Positions 41,716 through 51,017 of a stretch of 64,000 bases of DNA are shown here, one piece after another. The stretch is from CAYMZZ01 sp044463125. Its GTDB lineage: Bacteria; Bacteroidota; Bacteroidia; Chitinophagales; Chitinophagaceae. The notes under the pieces were generated by a model that worked only from the letters and a program-made list of their open reading frames with translations, was not told the DNA's origin and did no database searches. Within the stretch, counting starts at the first letter, position 1. Every line of letters starts with the position of its first letter. The stretch covers positions 62,001 to 126,000 of the forward strand of contig JBIQMS010000003.1 of NCBI GenBank assembly GCA_044463125.1. The letters are read 5' to 3'. Both the position numbers and the translations under genes were made by a program.

Positions 41716-44283
41716 ATGGAAAGCTCCGGACCGCTACGCATACTGATTGTGGAAGACAACCCCGGTGATTTCTTCCTGGTGGGTGAATACCTGCGTGAGG
41801 GCCCCTGGCAATTGTCTATTACGCATGCTCAACGCCTGGGGGAAGCCATGACACTTGCGAGGACGCATGAGTACGACCTGATATTGCTTGACCTTACTCT
41901 GCCTGATAGTAGCGGGATGGAATCAGTGAAAGTGATGCGTCCTTTCATCAGCTATATTCCAGTGATCGTACTCACCGGTATGGGTGATGAGCAATTTGGA
42001 ATGGACAGCCTGAAACTGGGCGCGCAGGACTACCTGGTGAAAGACCAGATCAATGGTCCCTTGCTGGTAAAGAGTGTACGCTACAGCCTGGAGCGTAGTC
42101 GTGTACGACAAGCCATGTCGAAACAGGACAGGCTATTCAGGGTCATTACTGAAAACAGTCCAACCGCCAAAGCCCTCATCAAGCCTGATGGCAGCATTAT
42201 TTTCTGCACCAATTCTGTAAAGGCTATATTAGGGTTTGAGGCAAATGAAGTGATTGGTAGGAATGAATCGGAGCTTATACATCCTGAGGATTTTCCAGCT
42301 TGTGAACAGGCAATTCAGCAGGTGTTGGCTAATCCGGATCAGCAGCTGCAACTGGAACTGCGTATCAGGCATGCCGATGGAAATTATCGTTGGTACCAAA
42401 AGGGTTTTGCCAATATGCTCCACGATGAGTTGGTGAACGCATTGGTCTGTACATTTTGGGATATTACTGACAGGCGAATTGCTAACGAGCGTATAGCGAG
42501 TAGTGAAAGAAGATTGAGCGCCCTGGTTCGGAGTGGATCAGATCTGATTTGGATCCTTGACGCCACGGGAAAATTTCAGTATATAAGCCCCACCAGTAAA
42601 CCTGTGTTGGGTTTTGAACCGGAATTTCTGTTGAAGAAAGATCATCTCGAATTTGTACACGAAGAGGATATACCCGGCCTGCAGGAAACGTTCAGGCAAT
42701 TAATGAATGGAACGGAGATTACGGCCGCGCCCTTCCGCTTCCGCAATGCCAAAGGCGAATGGCGCTGGATTGAAACGGAGATGCTGAACCTGCTCAATGA
42801 TGCTGCTGTAAATGGATTGGTATTCAACTCGCGCGATATTACAGAAAAGCTCAAGGCCGAAAATGAGCTGCGACGGCTATCCCTGATTGCGCGGGAAACC
42901 ACCAATGCGGTGGTAATTACTGATCGGGATGGCAGGATTATCTGGGTCAATAGCGGCTTTACCAATATAACAGGCTATGGTTTTAGAGAAGCGATGGGAA
43001 AGACACCTGGCTCCTTTTTGCAGGGACCTAAAACTGATCCGCAAACGGTGGCTTATATGCGGGAGCGCATCAGGAACCAGCAACCATTTGAGGTGGAGAT
43101 AATCAATTATTCCAAGGAAGGGAAAGAATATTGGTTGCGCATTCAATGCCAACCCATCTTTAATAAAGACAGGGAATTGGAACAGTTTTTTGCCATTGAA
43201 ACGGATATCACAGAGAGCAAAAACAGTCAATACCTGCTTAAGCAATCTGAAGAGCGCTACCGGAGTCTGTTTGAAGTGTCGCCGGCCTCCATCCTGGTTT
43301 GGGATCCCGACAGCAAAAAGATTTTGCAGGTGAATATGACCGCCGAGCGGGAATACGGCTATAGCCGGGATGAATTCTGCAATCTGACCATCAGCTCAAT
43401 ACTGGCTGAGCAAACATTTATGCAGCAGCTATGCGCCATGGTGGAGAATATGCGGAAAGGTATTGTTGGAAACAACAAAGGCCTGTCGAGAAGGATTCGC
43501 CGCGACGGGGAAGTAATAGTGATGGAGCATGCCGCTCACCTGGTATCTTTCAACGGTAGCGAGGCGGTACTGCTGCTGGAACAGAACGTAACGGAGAAGC
43601 TGGAACTGGAAGCTACCCTGGAAGCCGAGCGTCTGGCCCGGCAGCAGGTGGTAACCGATGCGGTCATCTCTGCCCAGGAACATGAGCGGCGCGAAATAGG
43701 TATTGAATTGCACGACAATATCAATCAGATTTTGGCCAGCGCCCGGCTTTACCTCGGCCTGGTAAAGAGTGTAGTAAAGGAGAATGGTAATTTTATTGAA
43801 GAAACGGATAAGTTGATTAATAGTGCAATCAATGAAATCCGCAATCTTTCGCACGCGCTGATACCGCCCTCTCTCAATGAATCGGCCCTCCTGGAGGCAC
43901 TGGATCATATTATTGCCAGCACCCGTAAAACCAGTGGCCTCGATATTTCGCGATCTTACCATCAGCTAGACGAATCCCTGATGTCGGACAAACTGAAGCT
44001 GACCATATACCGCATAGTGCAGGAGCAGTTCAACAATATTCTGAAATATGCAAAAGCAAATAGTGTAACGGTGCATTTGCAAAAAGTGGATGACCGCATT
44101 CAGCTCAGAATTGCCGATGATGGAGTGGGCTTTGATGTGAATCAGCAACGGAAAGGTGTGGGATTGATGAATATGAAAACCCGGGCCTCCTTATTCAACG
44201 GCGAATTGCACATTCTTTCCGCCCCCGGCAAAGGCTGTGAGCTTACGGTGGAAATGGATTGTGAAGGGCCGGAGGAGGAATAA
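41716..44283 (+). CDS. REC-PAS(4)-HisKA_3 hybrid kinase
   Basis: 855 residues: N-terminal receiver (RILIVEDNPGDFFLVGEYL, Asp in LILLDLTLPDSSG), PAS domains near 135-255, 265-380, 390-505 and 510-635, and a HisKA_3-type core (RREIGIELHDNINQILASAR, His near 663) with a NarX/DesK-like HATPase (GVGLMNMKTRASLF). The third PAS has the LOV-like GSFLQGPKTD segment but glycine where the photoactive cysteine should be, so it is not a photoreceptor of the usual kind. HisKA_3 kinases normally pair with NarL-type regulators; none is adjacent on this side. Confidence 0.92.
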   Translation: MESSGPLRILIVEDNPGDFFLVGEYLREGPWQLSITHAQRLGEAMTLARTHEYDLILLDLTLPDSSGMESVKVMRPFISYIPVIVLTGMGDEQFGMDSLKLGAQDYLVKDQINGPLLVKSVRYSLERSRVRQAMSKQDRLFRVITENSPTAKALIKPDGSIIFCTNSVKAILGFEANEVIGRNESELIHPEDFPACEQAIQQVLANPDQQLQLELRIRHADGNYRWYQKGFANMLHDELVNALVCTFWDITDRRIANERIASSERRLSALVRSGSDLIWILDATGKFQYISPTSKPVLGFEPEFLLKKDHLEFVHEEDIPGLQETFRQLMNGTEITAAPFRFRNAKGEWRWIETEMLNLLNDAAVNGLVFNSRDITEKLKAENELRRLSLIARETTNAVVITDRDGRIIWVNSGFTNITGYGFREAMGKTPGSFLQGPKTDPQTVAYMRERIRNQQPFEVEIINYSKEGKEYWLRIQCQPIFNKDRELEQFFAIETDITESKNSQYLLKQSEERYRSLFEVSPASILVWDPDSKKILQVNMTAEREYGYSRDEFCNLTISSILAEQTFMQQLCAMVENMRKGIVGNNKGLSRRIRRDGEVIVMEHAAHLVSFNGSEAVLLLEQNVTEKLELEATLEAERLARQQVVTDAVISAQEHERREIGIELHDNINQILASARLYLGLVKSVVKENGNFIEETDKLINSAINEIRNLSHALIPPSLNESALLEALDHIIASTRKTSGLDISRSYHQLDESLMSDKLKLTIYRIVQEQFNNILKYAKANSVTVHLQKVDDRIQLRIADDGVGFDVNQQRKGVGLMNMKTRASLFNGELHILSAPGKGCELTVEMDCEGPEEE

Positions 44284-44313
44284 CCTGGGCGAACGCTGCA
44301 GAACGCCTAAAAA

Positions 44314-45450
44314 TCAGAACTGCCACAGTATATAGCCCAACAATGCCCCACCCAGAATGGTCCATGCACTGTTAAGCCGCGGATATTTATAGGTAATAAC
44401 AATAGCCAGCACCGCAATGGCGGTGCTGCGCCAATCCTGAATAGAGTCGGCACCCATTTGCAAACAAACATGGAAGATCAGCGCAACGGCCACTACATTT
44501 ACCGCATCAAGAAAAGCCGATAACCATTTTGACCTGCGGAGTACCGGTATTAGTGGACGCAATAGCCCTACAAACAAAAAAGAGGGCAGAAATATGGCAA
44601 TGCTGGCTACCAATGCACCCGACCAACCCGCTATTTGCCAACCCACAAAGGTGGCCGATGAAAATACCGGCCCCGGCGTGAACTGACCAACGGCTATGGC
44701 ATCCGTTAGTTGTGCCGTGGTTAACCAGTGACGACTCACGAGTTCAGCATCCATAAAGGCAAACAACACGTAACCGCTGCCGTATAGGGTAGCTCCTATT
44801 TTCAAAAAAATCCAGAAGAGCTTAACCAGCTTGTCGTCGGCAATAACGGCTCCTGCCTGCAACAGAATCAATGGCGCCAGCCCCATCAACCTGTTTTGTC
44901 GGTATTGAAGAAAAACTTTTACCAACATACCCAGGGCGCCTATTCCAAAAAGCAGGGCTATTTCGTGAACACCCATCCAGGCCAGCATGATGGCCGCGAG
45001 GCCCAGAAAGCCCAGCCAGATTGATTTCACCGCCTTTTGTGCCAGCCGAAACATCAGAATAGCAATAACGGCAATAATAGCCGGCTTGATACCATAAATA
45101 AAGGGAAGTACATCGGGCAATTGTCCGTATCGCTGATAAGCCCAGGCTACAACAGCAGTGATGAGTATGGCTGGCCCGATAAAACACAATCCTGCGATCC
45201 ACAAACCCTTCCAGCCGCCTCGTTCATATCCGCAATGCATGGTCATTTCTGTGGAATTGGGGCCCGGAATCAGGTTGGTTGCGCCGACAAGATCAAGAAA
45301 ATGTTCCGATGTAATCCATTTGCGTCGCCGGACTATCTCTTCTTCCATCATCGCGATGTGAACGGCGGGTCCGCCAAATCCGAGGAAGCCCAGGCGAAGG
45401 AAAACCAGGGCAATTTCCCTTAACTTATTTTGACCATTTGCTGCATTCAC
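44314..45450 (-). CDS. chrA: Chromate transporter family protein (ChrA-like)
   Basis: About 378 residues with the two-fold CHR domain arrangement: FLRLGFLGFGGPAVHIAMME with NLIPGPNSTEMTMHCGYERG in the first half, and FLKIGATLYGSGYVLFAFMD with IAVGQFTPGPVFSSATFVGW in the second. About ten membrane segments. Exports chromate or related oxyanions. I start it at GTG 45450; an in-frame TTG at 45468 adds six residues. It is divergent from the copper island and convergent with the hybrid kinase. Confidence 0.9.
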   Translation of the reverse strand: MNAANGQNKLREIALVFLRLGFLGFGGPAVHIAMMEEEIVRRRKWITSEHFLDLVGATNLIPGPNSTEMTMHCGYERGGWKGLWIAGLCFIGPAILITAVVAWAYQRYGQLPDVLPFIYGIKPAIIAVIAILMFRLAQKAVKSIWLGFLGLAAIMLAWMGVHEIALLFGIGALGMLVKVFLQYRQNRLMGLAPLILLQAGAVIADDKLVKLFWIFLKIGATLYGSGYVLFAFMDAELVSRHWLTTAQLTDAIAVGQFTPGPVFSSATFVGWQIAGWSGALVASIAIFLPSFLFVGLLRPLIPVLRRSKWLSAFLDAVNVVAVALIFHVCLQMGADSIQDWRSTAIAVLAIVITYKYPRLNSAWTILGGALLGYILWQF

Positions 45451-45598
45451 CCTGCAAGGATAGGGCAATTTTCAAGTTTTGACAACCCAACATCAGTCCC
45501 CTACTGATCTATATCTCGGGATTATATAAATCAAAATCAAAATTCTGTAAACACCCTGGCAGTATGGCTTCGGAACTTTAGGCTGTTAATCGAAAATT

Positions 45599-48028
45599 AT
45601 GAAACAGCCAATTGAATTATACGAATTGCCCCTGCTGGGCGTGGAAAGTGAGCATTGCGCCCTGATTGTGGACAAAGGCCTGTCGAAAGTGGAAGGCCTG
45701 CAATCACATCGGGTAGATCTGAACAACCAAAAAGCAGTGATAGAAGCGCCTGCCGATGCGGAAATCATTCAGAACGCCACAAAGACGGTACAGGATCTTG
45801 GATATGGCATAGCCATCCTGAAAAAGTCATTTCCCGTTACCGGCATGACCTGTGCTTCCTGTGCCGTGAGCGTGGAATCTATTCTTAACAGCCTGCCCGG
45901 GGTAACCAAAGCGGCGGTTAATTTTTCAACGCAGCAGGTACAGGTTGAATTCATTCCCGGTATTACGGATCCCCTGGCTATGCAAAAGGCCATAAGAGGT
46001 ATTGGGTACGACATGATGGTGGAGGAAAATGCCGAGGCAAAGGAAGCCGTGGAGGAGGCACACCGAACCCAGTTCCAAAATTTGAAGAAACGCACAATTG
46101 GGGCCCTGATCCTAACGGCGCCAGTGGTAATAATCGGAATGTTCTTTATGAATATTCCCTATGCCAACTATATTATGTGGGCTTTGAGTACGCCGGTGGT
46201 GCTTTGGCTGGGCCGCAACTTTTTTGTGAATGCCTGGAAGCAGGCCAGGCATAAGAGTGCCAATATGGATACCCTGGTGGCACTGAGCACCGGAATAGCG
46301 TATGCATTTAGTGTTTTCAATACAGTTTATCCCCAGTTTTGGCATAGTAGGGGCTTGCATGCGCATGTATATTTTGAAGCAGCCGCAGTAGTTATCAGTT
46401 TTATTCTGCTGGGAAAACTGCTGGAAGAAAAAGCAAAAGCCGGCACTTCATCTGCCATCCGAAAGCTGATGGGTTTGCAGCCCGGCACGGTTACCATCGT
46501 CCACCAAGGTGGTCATACTATGCATATTCCTCTTGCCGATGTGAAAGTAGGTGACAGGCTTTTGGTGAAACCGGGCGAGAAAATTCCGGTAGATGGAAAG
46601 CTCGTGGAAGGTGGTAGTTATGTAGACGAGAGCATGATTAGCGGTGAGCCCGTGCCGGTACTGAAACAATTGGATGATGAAGTGTTTGCCGGAACCATCA
46701 ATCAGAAAGGCAGTTTTCAAATGATGGCCGCGAAAGTGGGAGGTGATACACTATTAGCCAATATCATAAAACTGGTACAGGAAGCACAGGGCAGCAAAGC
46801 GCCAGTGCAAAAGCTGGTGGATAAGATTGCAGGCATATTCGTACCCATCGTATTGTTGATTGCGCTGCTTACACTGGTAGCCTGGTGGATATTGGGAGGA
46901 GATAATGGCGTAACACAGGGCCTGCTGGCCATGGTAACGGTGCTGGTGATTGCCTGTCCCTGTGCGTTGGGACTGGCCACTCCCACAGCCATTATGGTGG
47001 GAGTGGGAAAGGGCGCCGAGAACGGCATTTTGATCAAAGATGCAGAAAGCCTGGAGCAGGCCCATCGGATCAATGCTGTTGTTCTCGACAAGACCGGTAC
47101 CATTACGGAAGGAAAACCTTCGCTTACCAATATTCACTGGATGGGCGATGAATCAAGGGTGCAGAAGCAAGTTCTATACAGTATGGAACGCGCGAGTGAA
47201 CATCCCCTGGCTTCCGCTGTTGTGGCTTACCTGGAGAAGGACTCATCGCTACTTAACCTTCAAGTACTGGAAAGTATAACAGGTAAAGGAGTCGAAGCAC
47301 AGTATCAAAATGAACAATATTGGGTGGGCAATCATAAGTTGATGGCCGATCATGGCGCGACGCTCACGCATCACGATGCTGCCAGAACGAAAGCCTGGGC
47401 AGCCGAAGCACAAACCCTTGTGTTTTTTGGAAAGGGTAAAGAGCTGATGGCCATTCTATCTATTGTCGACAAAATAAAGCCGGGCTCTGCCAGGGCCATC
47501 GATGAGCTCAGAAATATGGGTGTAGCCGTGTACATGCTCACCGGCGATAATGCCGAAACGGCTTCGGCAGTAGCCAAAGCAACAGGGATAGAAAATTATA
47601 AGGCGGAAGTGATGCCGCAGGATAAATATGATTTTGTGAAGGACTTGCAGCGCCAGGGGAAAATAGTGGGCATGGTGGGTGATGGCATCAACGATAGCCA
47701 GGCGCTGGCACAGGCCGATGTGAGCATCGCGATGGGCAAGGGCAGTGATATAGCCATGGATGTGGCCAAGATGACCCTGATCAGCAACGACCTTCAAAAA
47801 ATACCGGCAGCTATCCGCCTGAGCCGTAAAACGGTAGCTGCCATCCGGCAGAATCTTTTCTGGGCATTTATCTATAACCTGATCGGTATACCGGTAGCTG
47901 CCGGCCTGCTTTATCCCATCATTGGCTTCCTGCTCAATCCCATGATCGCGGGCGCCGCCATGGCCCTGAGTAGTGTAAGTGTGGTAAGCAACAGCTTGCG
48001 ATTAAAATGGACCAGAATTCAACTATAA
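45599..48028 (+). CDS. copA: Copper-exporting P1B-type ATPase
   Basis: 809 residues. Two N-terminal HMA domains: the second has GMTCASCAVSVESI (about 82-95), while the first has VESEHCALIVDKGLSKVEGL, where the first metal cysteine is replaced by serine (SxxC). The membrane core carries the metal motif VIACPCALGLATP (near 452), actuator MISGEPVPV, phosphorylation site VLDKTGTITEG (near 497), SEHPLASAVV and GDGINDSQAL. The CPC type is Cu+ export from the cytoplasm. Heads the copper island; the next gene encodes a small HMA protein. Confidence 0.95.
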   Translation: MKQPIELYELPLLGVESEHCALIVDKGLSKVEGLQSHRVDLNNQKAVIEAPADAEIIQNATKTVQDLGYGIAILKKSFPVTGMTCASCAVSVESILNSLPGVTKAAVNFSTQQVQVEFIPGITDPLAMQKAIRGIGYDMMVEENAEAKEAVEEAHRTQFQNLKKRTIGALILTAPVVIIGMFFMNIPYANYIMWALSTPVVLWLGRNFFVNAWKQARHKSANMDTLVALSTGIAYAFSVFNTVYPQFWHSRGLHAHVYFEAAAVVISFILLGKLLEEKAKAGTSSAIRKLMGLQPGTVTIVHQGGHTMHIPLADVKVGDRLLVKPGEKIPVDGKLVEGGSYVDESMISGEPVPVLKQLDDEVFAGTINQKGSFQMMAAKVGGDTLLANIIKLVQEAQGSKAPVQKLVDKIAGIFVPIVLLIALLTLVAWWILGGDNGVTQGLLAMVTVLVIACPCALGLATPTAIMVGVGKGAENGILIKDAESLEQAHRINAVVLDKTGTITEGKPSLTNIHWMGDESRVQKQVLYSMERASEHPLASAVVAYLEKDSSLLNLQVLESITGKGVEAQYQNEQYWVGNHKLMADHGATLTHHDAARTKAWAAEAQTLVFFGKGKELMAILSIVDKIKPGSARAIDELRNMGVAVYMLTGDNAETASAVAKATGIENYKAEVMPQDKYDFVKDLQRQGKIVGMVGDGINDSQALAQADVSIAMGKGSDIAMDVAKMTLISNDLQKIPAAIRLSRKTVAAIRQNLFWAFIYNLIGIPVAAGLLYPIIGFLLNPMIAGAAMALSSVSVVSNSLRLKWTRIQL

Positions 48029-48105
48029 AAGTTTTACCATGCTAAGCATGACTTCGCTTTTATAAATCGGAATCATATTTATTCATCATTAATCATAGAT
48101 ATAAC

Positions 48106-48324
48106 ATGGAAACACAACAATTCAAAACCACCATCAAATGTTCAGGCTGTGTGGCGCAGGTTACCCCTGCCTTGAATGAACTGCTGGGCGAGAACAATTG
48201 GCAGGTAGATGTGCAGAATCCAGATAAGGTTCTAACGGTTAGCCCTATATCACCCGTTTCAGCCAGCCAGATCATTGAAGCCATCAGTAAAACAGGTTTT
48301 AAGGCAGAAACCATTGAGCAATGA
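48106..48324 (+). CDS. HMA-domain copper chaperone-like protein
   Basis: 72 residues with one heavy-metal-associated domain: FKTTIKCSGCVAQVTPALNE (CSGC metal site) and SPVSASQIIEAISKTGFKAE. Likely a copper chaperone feeding CopA or a cytosolic scavenger; the first glycine-methionine of the usual GMxCxxC is replaced by IK. It starts 78 bases after the copA stop, likely within the same transcript or with its own promoter (TTTATAAATC at about 48059). Confidence 0.85.
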   Translation: METQQFKTTIKCSGCVAQVTPALNELLGENNWQVDVQNPDKVLTVSPISPVSASQIIEAISKTGFKAETIEQ

Positions 48325-48462
48325 AAACCAGCCTGTTTCAACTAAGCCGGGCCAGGTCCCGGTTTAGTTGTTTTCTTTACTGGCTACAACCCTTACCCTC
48401 AATTGTTTACTGGTTGGCATTCGGCATCCGAATAAGTAGCCGTGCCGTCATCCGCCAAATTT

Positions 48463-48518
48463 TATAAATCCTTTTCCGAATTTTATAAACGCATTGCTGG
48501 GTTTAAATTCTACTTTTG
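48463..48518 (+). promoter_or_regulatory. Candidate promoter region of the HYC_CC_PP gene with direct repeat
   Basis: ATTTTATAAA occurs twice (about 48460 and 48480), 21 bases apart, and TACTTTTG at 48511-48518 fits the -7 TAnnTTTG box 13 bases before the ATG. TTTATAAATC also lies before the genes at 45599 (TATAAATC form) and 48106, so it might be a shared control site of the copper genes, though similar text also occurs near 25406 and 25530. Confidence 0.35.
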
Positions 48519-48530
48519 TATCGCTCTCTC

Positions 48531-48929
48531 ATGAAAAAGCTACTGGCCATATCGTTCGCGCTACTTTACCTGGTTTCTTCTGCAGGGGCTACCATCAATA
48601 TACATTATTGCATGGGTGAGCTGGCAGATTGGACAGTAGGTAAGCAGGAGTCGAAGATCTGCGGCGGCTGTGGCATGGAAAAAGCGCAGGAGACCGACAA
48701 TGGATGCTGCCGCGATGAACAGCAATTTATCAAAAACAGTTCCGATCAGAAGGCGATCGACATCAGCTTTCAACTACTAATATGGTAGCAGGAAGCGCCG
48801 GTTGCCACACTGTTTTCCCATACATTCCCGAAAATTGCTTCACAAGCCACGGAGTTCCCGCTAAGCCATGCACCACCCCGATCGGGGCGCGTTGCCAGCT
48901 ATATTCGCTATTGTTCTATCCTGATTTGA
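48531..48929 (+). pseudogene. HYC_CC_PP family protein with in-frame amber codon
   Basis: The frame reads a signal peptide (KKLLAISFALLYLVSSAG), NIHYCMGELADW (the HYC motif), CGGCGMEK and NGCCRDEQQF (CC), then TAG at 48786-48788. The same frame continues without another stop to TGA at 48927-48929 and contains EFPLSHAPPRSGRVASYIRY, the PP region that ends this family. So a single nonsense codon splits an otherwise complete 132-codon gene. HYC_CC_PP proteins are small secreted cysteine-rich Bacteroidota proteins of unknown role; the metal-gene setting suggests copper. A truncated product up to 48788 could still be made. Confidence 0.8.
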
Positions 48930-49062
48930 TACTCCCTCTATTGATGCAATAGGTCTGCGAAGCTCCTGCCTACTGGCAGTAGTGTATGCCGTCCTTCTCC
49001 GCTTTTCGCGCGGCCCCATTCCCTCTTTTATCATTTATTTCTTCATTTAATAAATCACACAC

Positions 49063-49686
49063 ATGAAAAAGATTTTTTTTATGGCTACGGCCGTTACAGC
49101 TTTGTTTGTTGCCGCCTGCAACAATAGTTCAGAAAAAAATCAGCATGACGGTCATGATATGAAAGCTCATGACAATGGCCATATGGCAGCCGATGAAGCT
49201 GGTTCTGCTAAAACCGTTCAGGCTTACTTTACCCAGGTAGATGCCAATGCTTCCAAAGCTATTAGTCAGATGATTGATCACTATCTCCACCTCAAAAATG
49301 AACTGGCAGCGGATAATTCGGCAGGCGCAGCCAGAGCCGGCGAAACATTGTTGGCATCTATTGGACAGCTCGACAAGTCGCTGCTTACCATCGAACAGAA
49401 AAATCTATACAACCAGCATATTACCGGCCTGAAAGATGCTGCCCAGGCCATAAGAGAGCAATCAGGAGACATCAGTGCACAACGACAGCATTTTTCGCAT
49501 ATGAGCGATGCCGCTTATGCAATGGTGAAAGCATTTGGTGCTGGTCGGCCCATTTATCATGATCATTGCCCCATGTACAACGACAACAAAGGAGGCATGT
49601 GGCTAAGCGAAATGAAGGAAGTGAAGAATCCTTATTTCGGAGCGGAGATGCTCACCTGTGGAAGGGTAGAAGAAATTATTCAATAA
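49063..49686 (+). CDS. DUF3347 lipoprotein, copper-island associated
   Basis: 207 residues: lipoprotein signal (VTALFVAACNN), a histidine-rich linker (HDGHDMKAHDNGHM), a helical DUF3347 domain (VQAYFTQVDANASKAISQMI) and a C-terminal CPMYNDNKGGMWLSEM segment with MLTCGRVEEI. DUF3347 is found alone or fused to CusB-type adaptors and is thought to bind heavy metal in the periplasm. The His and Cys/Met content fits a copper or silver scavenger for the Cus pump that follows. Confidence 0.88.
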   Translation: MKKIFFMATAVTALFVAACNNSSEKNQHDGHDMKAHDNGHMAADEAGSAKTVQAYFTQVDANASKAISQMIDHYLHLKNELAADNSAGAARAGETLLASIGQLDKSLLTIEQKNLYNQHITGLKDAAQAIREQSGDISAQRQHFSHMSDAAYAMVKAFGAGRPIYHDHCPMYNDNKGGMWLSEMKEVKNPYFGAEMLTCGRVEEIIQ

Positions 49687-49729
49687 ACTTCAGCGACCGG
49701 CACAATTTACCAATGCCAATTTTATTCTA

Positions 49730-51013
49730 ATGGTTCAGAAATTGATAGCGCTATCCTTACGCAACCGTTTCATCGTGATGATTATCGCCACCGCCATCTT
49801 TCTTTTTGGTATTATGGCGGTGAAAAAAAATCCGATCGATGCCATCCCTGATCTGAGCGAAAACCAGGTGATAGTTTTTACAGAATGGATGGGTAGAAGT
49901 CCGCAGGTGATAGAAGACCAGGTTACCTATCCGTTGGTGAGTAACCTGCAGGGTATTCCGAAAGTCAGCAATATCAGGGGCTCTTCCATGTTTGGAATGA
50001 GTTTCGTGTATGTAATCTTTGAAGAGGGGGTGGATATATACTGGGCGCGAACCCGGGTATTGGAGCGCCTCAATTTTGCCCAGCGGTTGTTGCCGGCGGG
50101 AGCAACACCCAGCCTGGGACCCGATGGAACCGGAGTAGGTCATATTTTCTGGTACCACCTCGATGCGCCGCAACTGGACCTGGGTGAGCAACGCGCCCTC
50201 CAGGATTGGTATATCAAGTTTGCCCTCCAAACGGTGCCAGGCGTGGCCGAAGTGGCTTCCTTTGGCGGCTTTGAAAAGCAGTATCAGTTGGTGGTGGATC
50301 CGGTAAAGCTCCAGTTCTACAACCTGTCGCTGATGGATGTGATGAATAAGGTGAAAGCGAACAATAATGATGTAGGGGGCAGAAAATTTGAAATGTCGGG
50401 AATGGCCTATGTAATTCGCGGACTGGGTTATATCAGCAGCCTGGAAGATGTGGAGAATATTCCCATCGATCAATACAACGGCATGCCGGTTCGCGTAAAG
50501 GATATTGGTTCCGTGCAGATGGGTGGCGATTTGCGTTTGGGAATCTTTGATGCCGATGGTGAAGGTGAAGTAGTAGGGGGAATTGTGGTGATGCGTTATG
50601 GAGAAAACGCGAGCGAAGTGATTGACGCCCTGAAGGAGAAAATGAAAGATGTGGAAAAAGGTCTGCCCGAAGGAGTAAAATTCAAAACCTCCTACGATCG
50701 CAGCACACTGATTGAGGCGGCTATCGATAATATTAAGGGAAAGTTGCTGGAGGAAATGATCGCGGTTACGCTGATCGTAATCTTGTTTCTCTTTCACTGG
50801 CGCAGCGCGCTAAGCATCATTATTCAGATTCCCATCACCATCGCCATCAGCTTCATCCTGCTCAATGCCTTTGGACTTTCTTCCAATATAATGTCGCTCA
50901 CAGGTATAGCTCTGGCGATTGGGGTTATTGTCGATAACGGCATTATTATGTCGGAAAACGCCTATCGAAACCTGGCCGAATGGCAGGAACAACACAAACC
51001 GGTAAAATCATAG
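49730..51013 (+). CDS. cusA: Heavy-metal RND efflux pump CusA, N-terminal half (split gene)
   Basis: 427 residues corresponding to the first half of CusA: LRNRFIVMIIATAIFLFGIM, IPDLSENQVIVFTEWMGRSP, GTGVGHIFWYHL, and membrane helices up to LAIGVIVDNGIIMSENAYRN, which holds the proton-relay aspartate (VDN). It ends LAEWQEQHKPVKS with TAG at 51011-51013, in the cytoplasmic loop after helix 4. The next half begins four bases later in another frame. Together they cover the family length (427 + 650 against about 1040 usual). Either a natural two-piece pump or a frameshift. Confidence 0.88.
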   Translation: MVQKLIALSLRNRFIVMIIATAIFLFGIMAVKKNPIDAIPDLSENQVIVFTEWMGRSPQVIEDQVTYPLVSNLQGIPKVSNIRGSSMFGMSFVYVIFEEGVDIYWARTRVLERLNFAQRLLPAGATPSLGPDGTGVGHIFWYHLDAPQLDLGEQRALQDWYIKFALQTVPGVAEVASFGGFEKQYQLVVDPVKLQFYNLSLMDVMNKVKANNNDVGGRKFEMSGMAYVIRGLGYISSLEDVENIPIDQYNGMPVRVKDIGSVQMGGDLRLGIFDADGEGEVVGGIVVMRYGENASEVIDALKEKMKDVEKGLPEGVKFKTSYDRSTLIEAAIDNIKGKLLEEMIAVTLIVILFLFHWRSALSIIIQIPITIAISFILLNAFGLSSNIMSLTGIALAIGVIVDNGIIMSENAYRNLAEWQEQHKPVKS

Positions 51014-51017
51014 CACC

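Noticed and set aside
42880..43230. LOV photoreceptor domain in the hybrid kinase
   Set aside because: The GSFLQGPKTD segment resembles LOV, but the photoactive cysteine position holds glycine, so it is an ordinary PAS domain.
48781..48962. Separate small gene starting at ATG 48781 after the HYC_CC_PP stop
   Set aside because: The frame of the upstream gene continues through this region with the SHAPPR family motif, so the second frame is a shadow.
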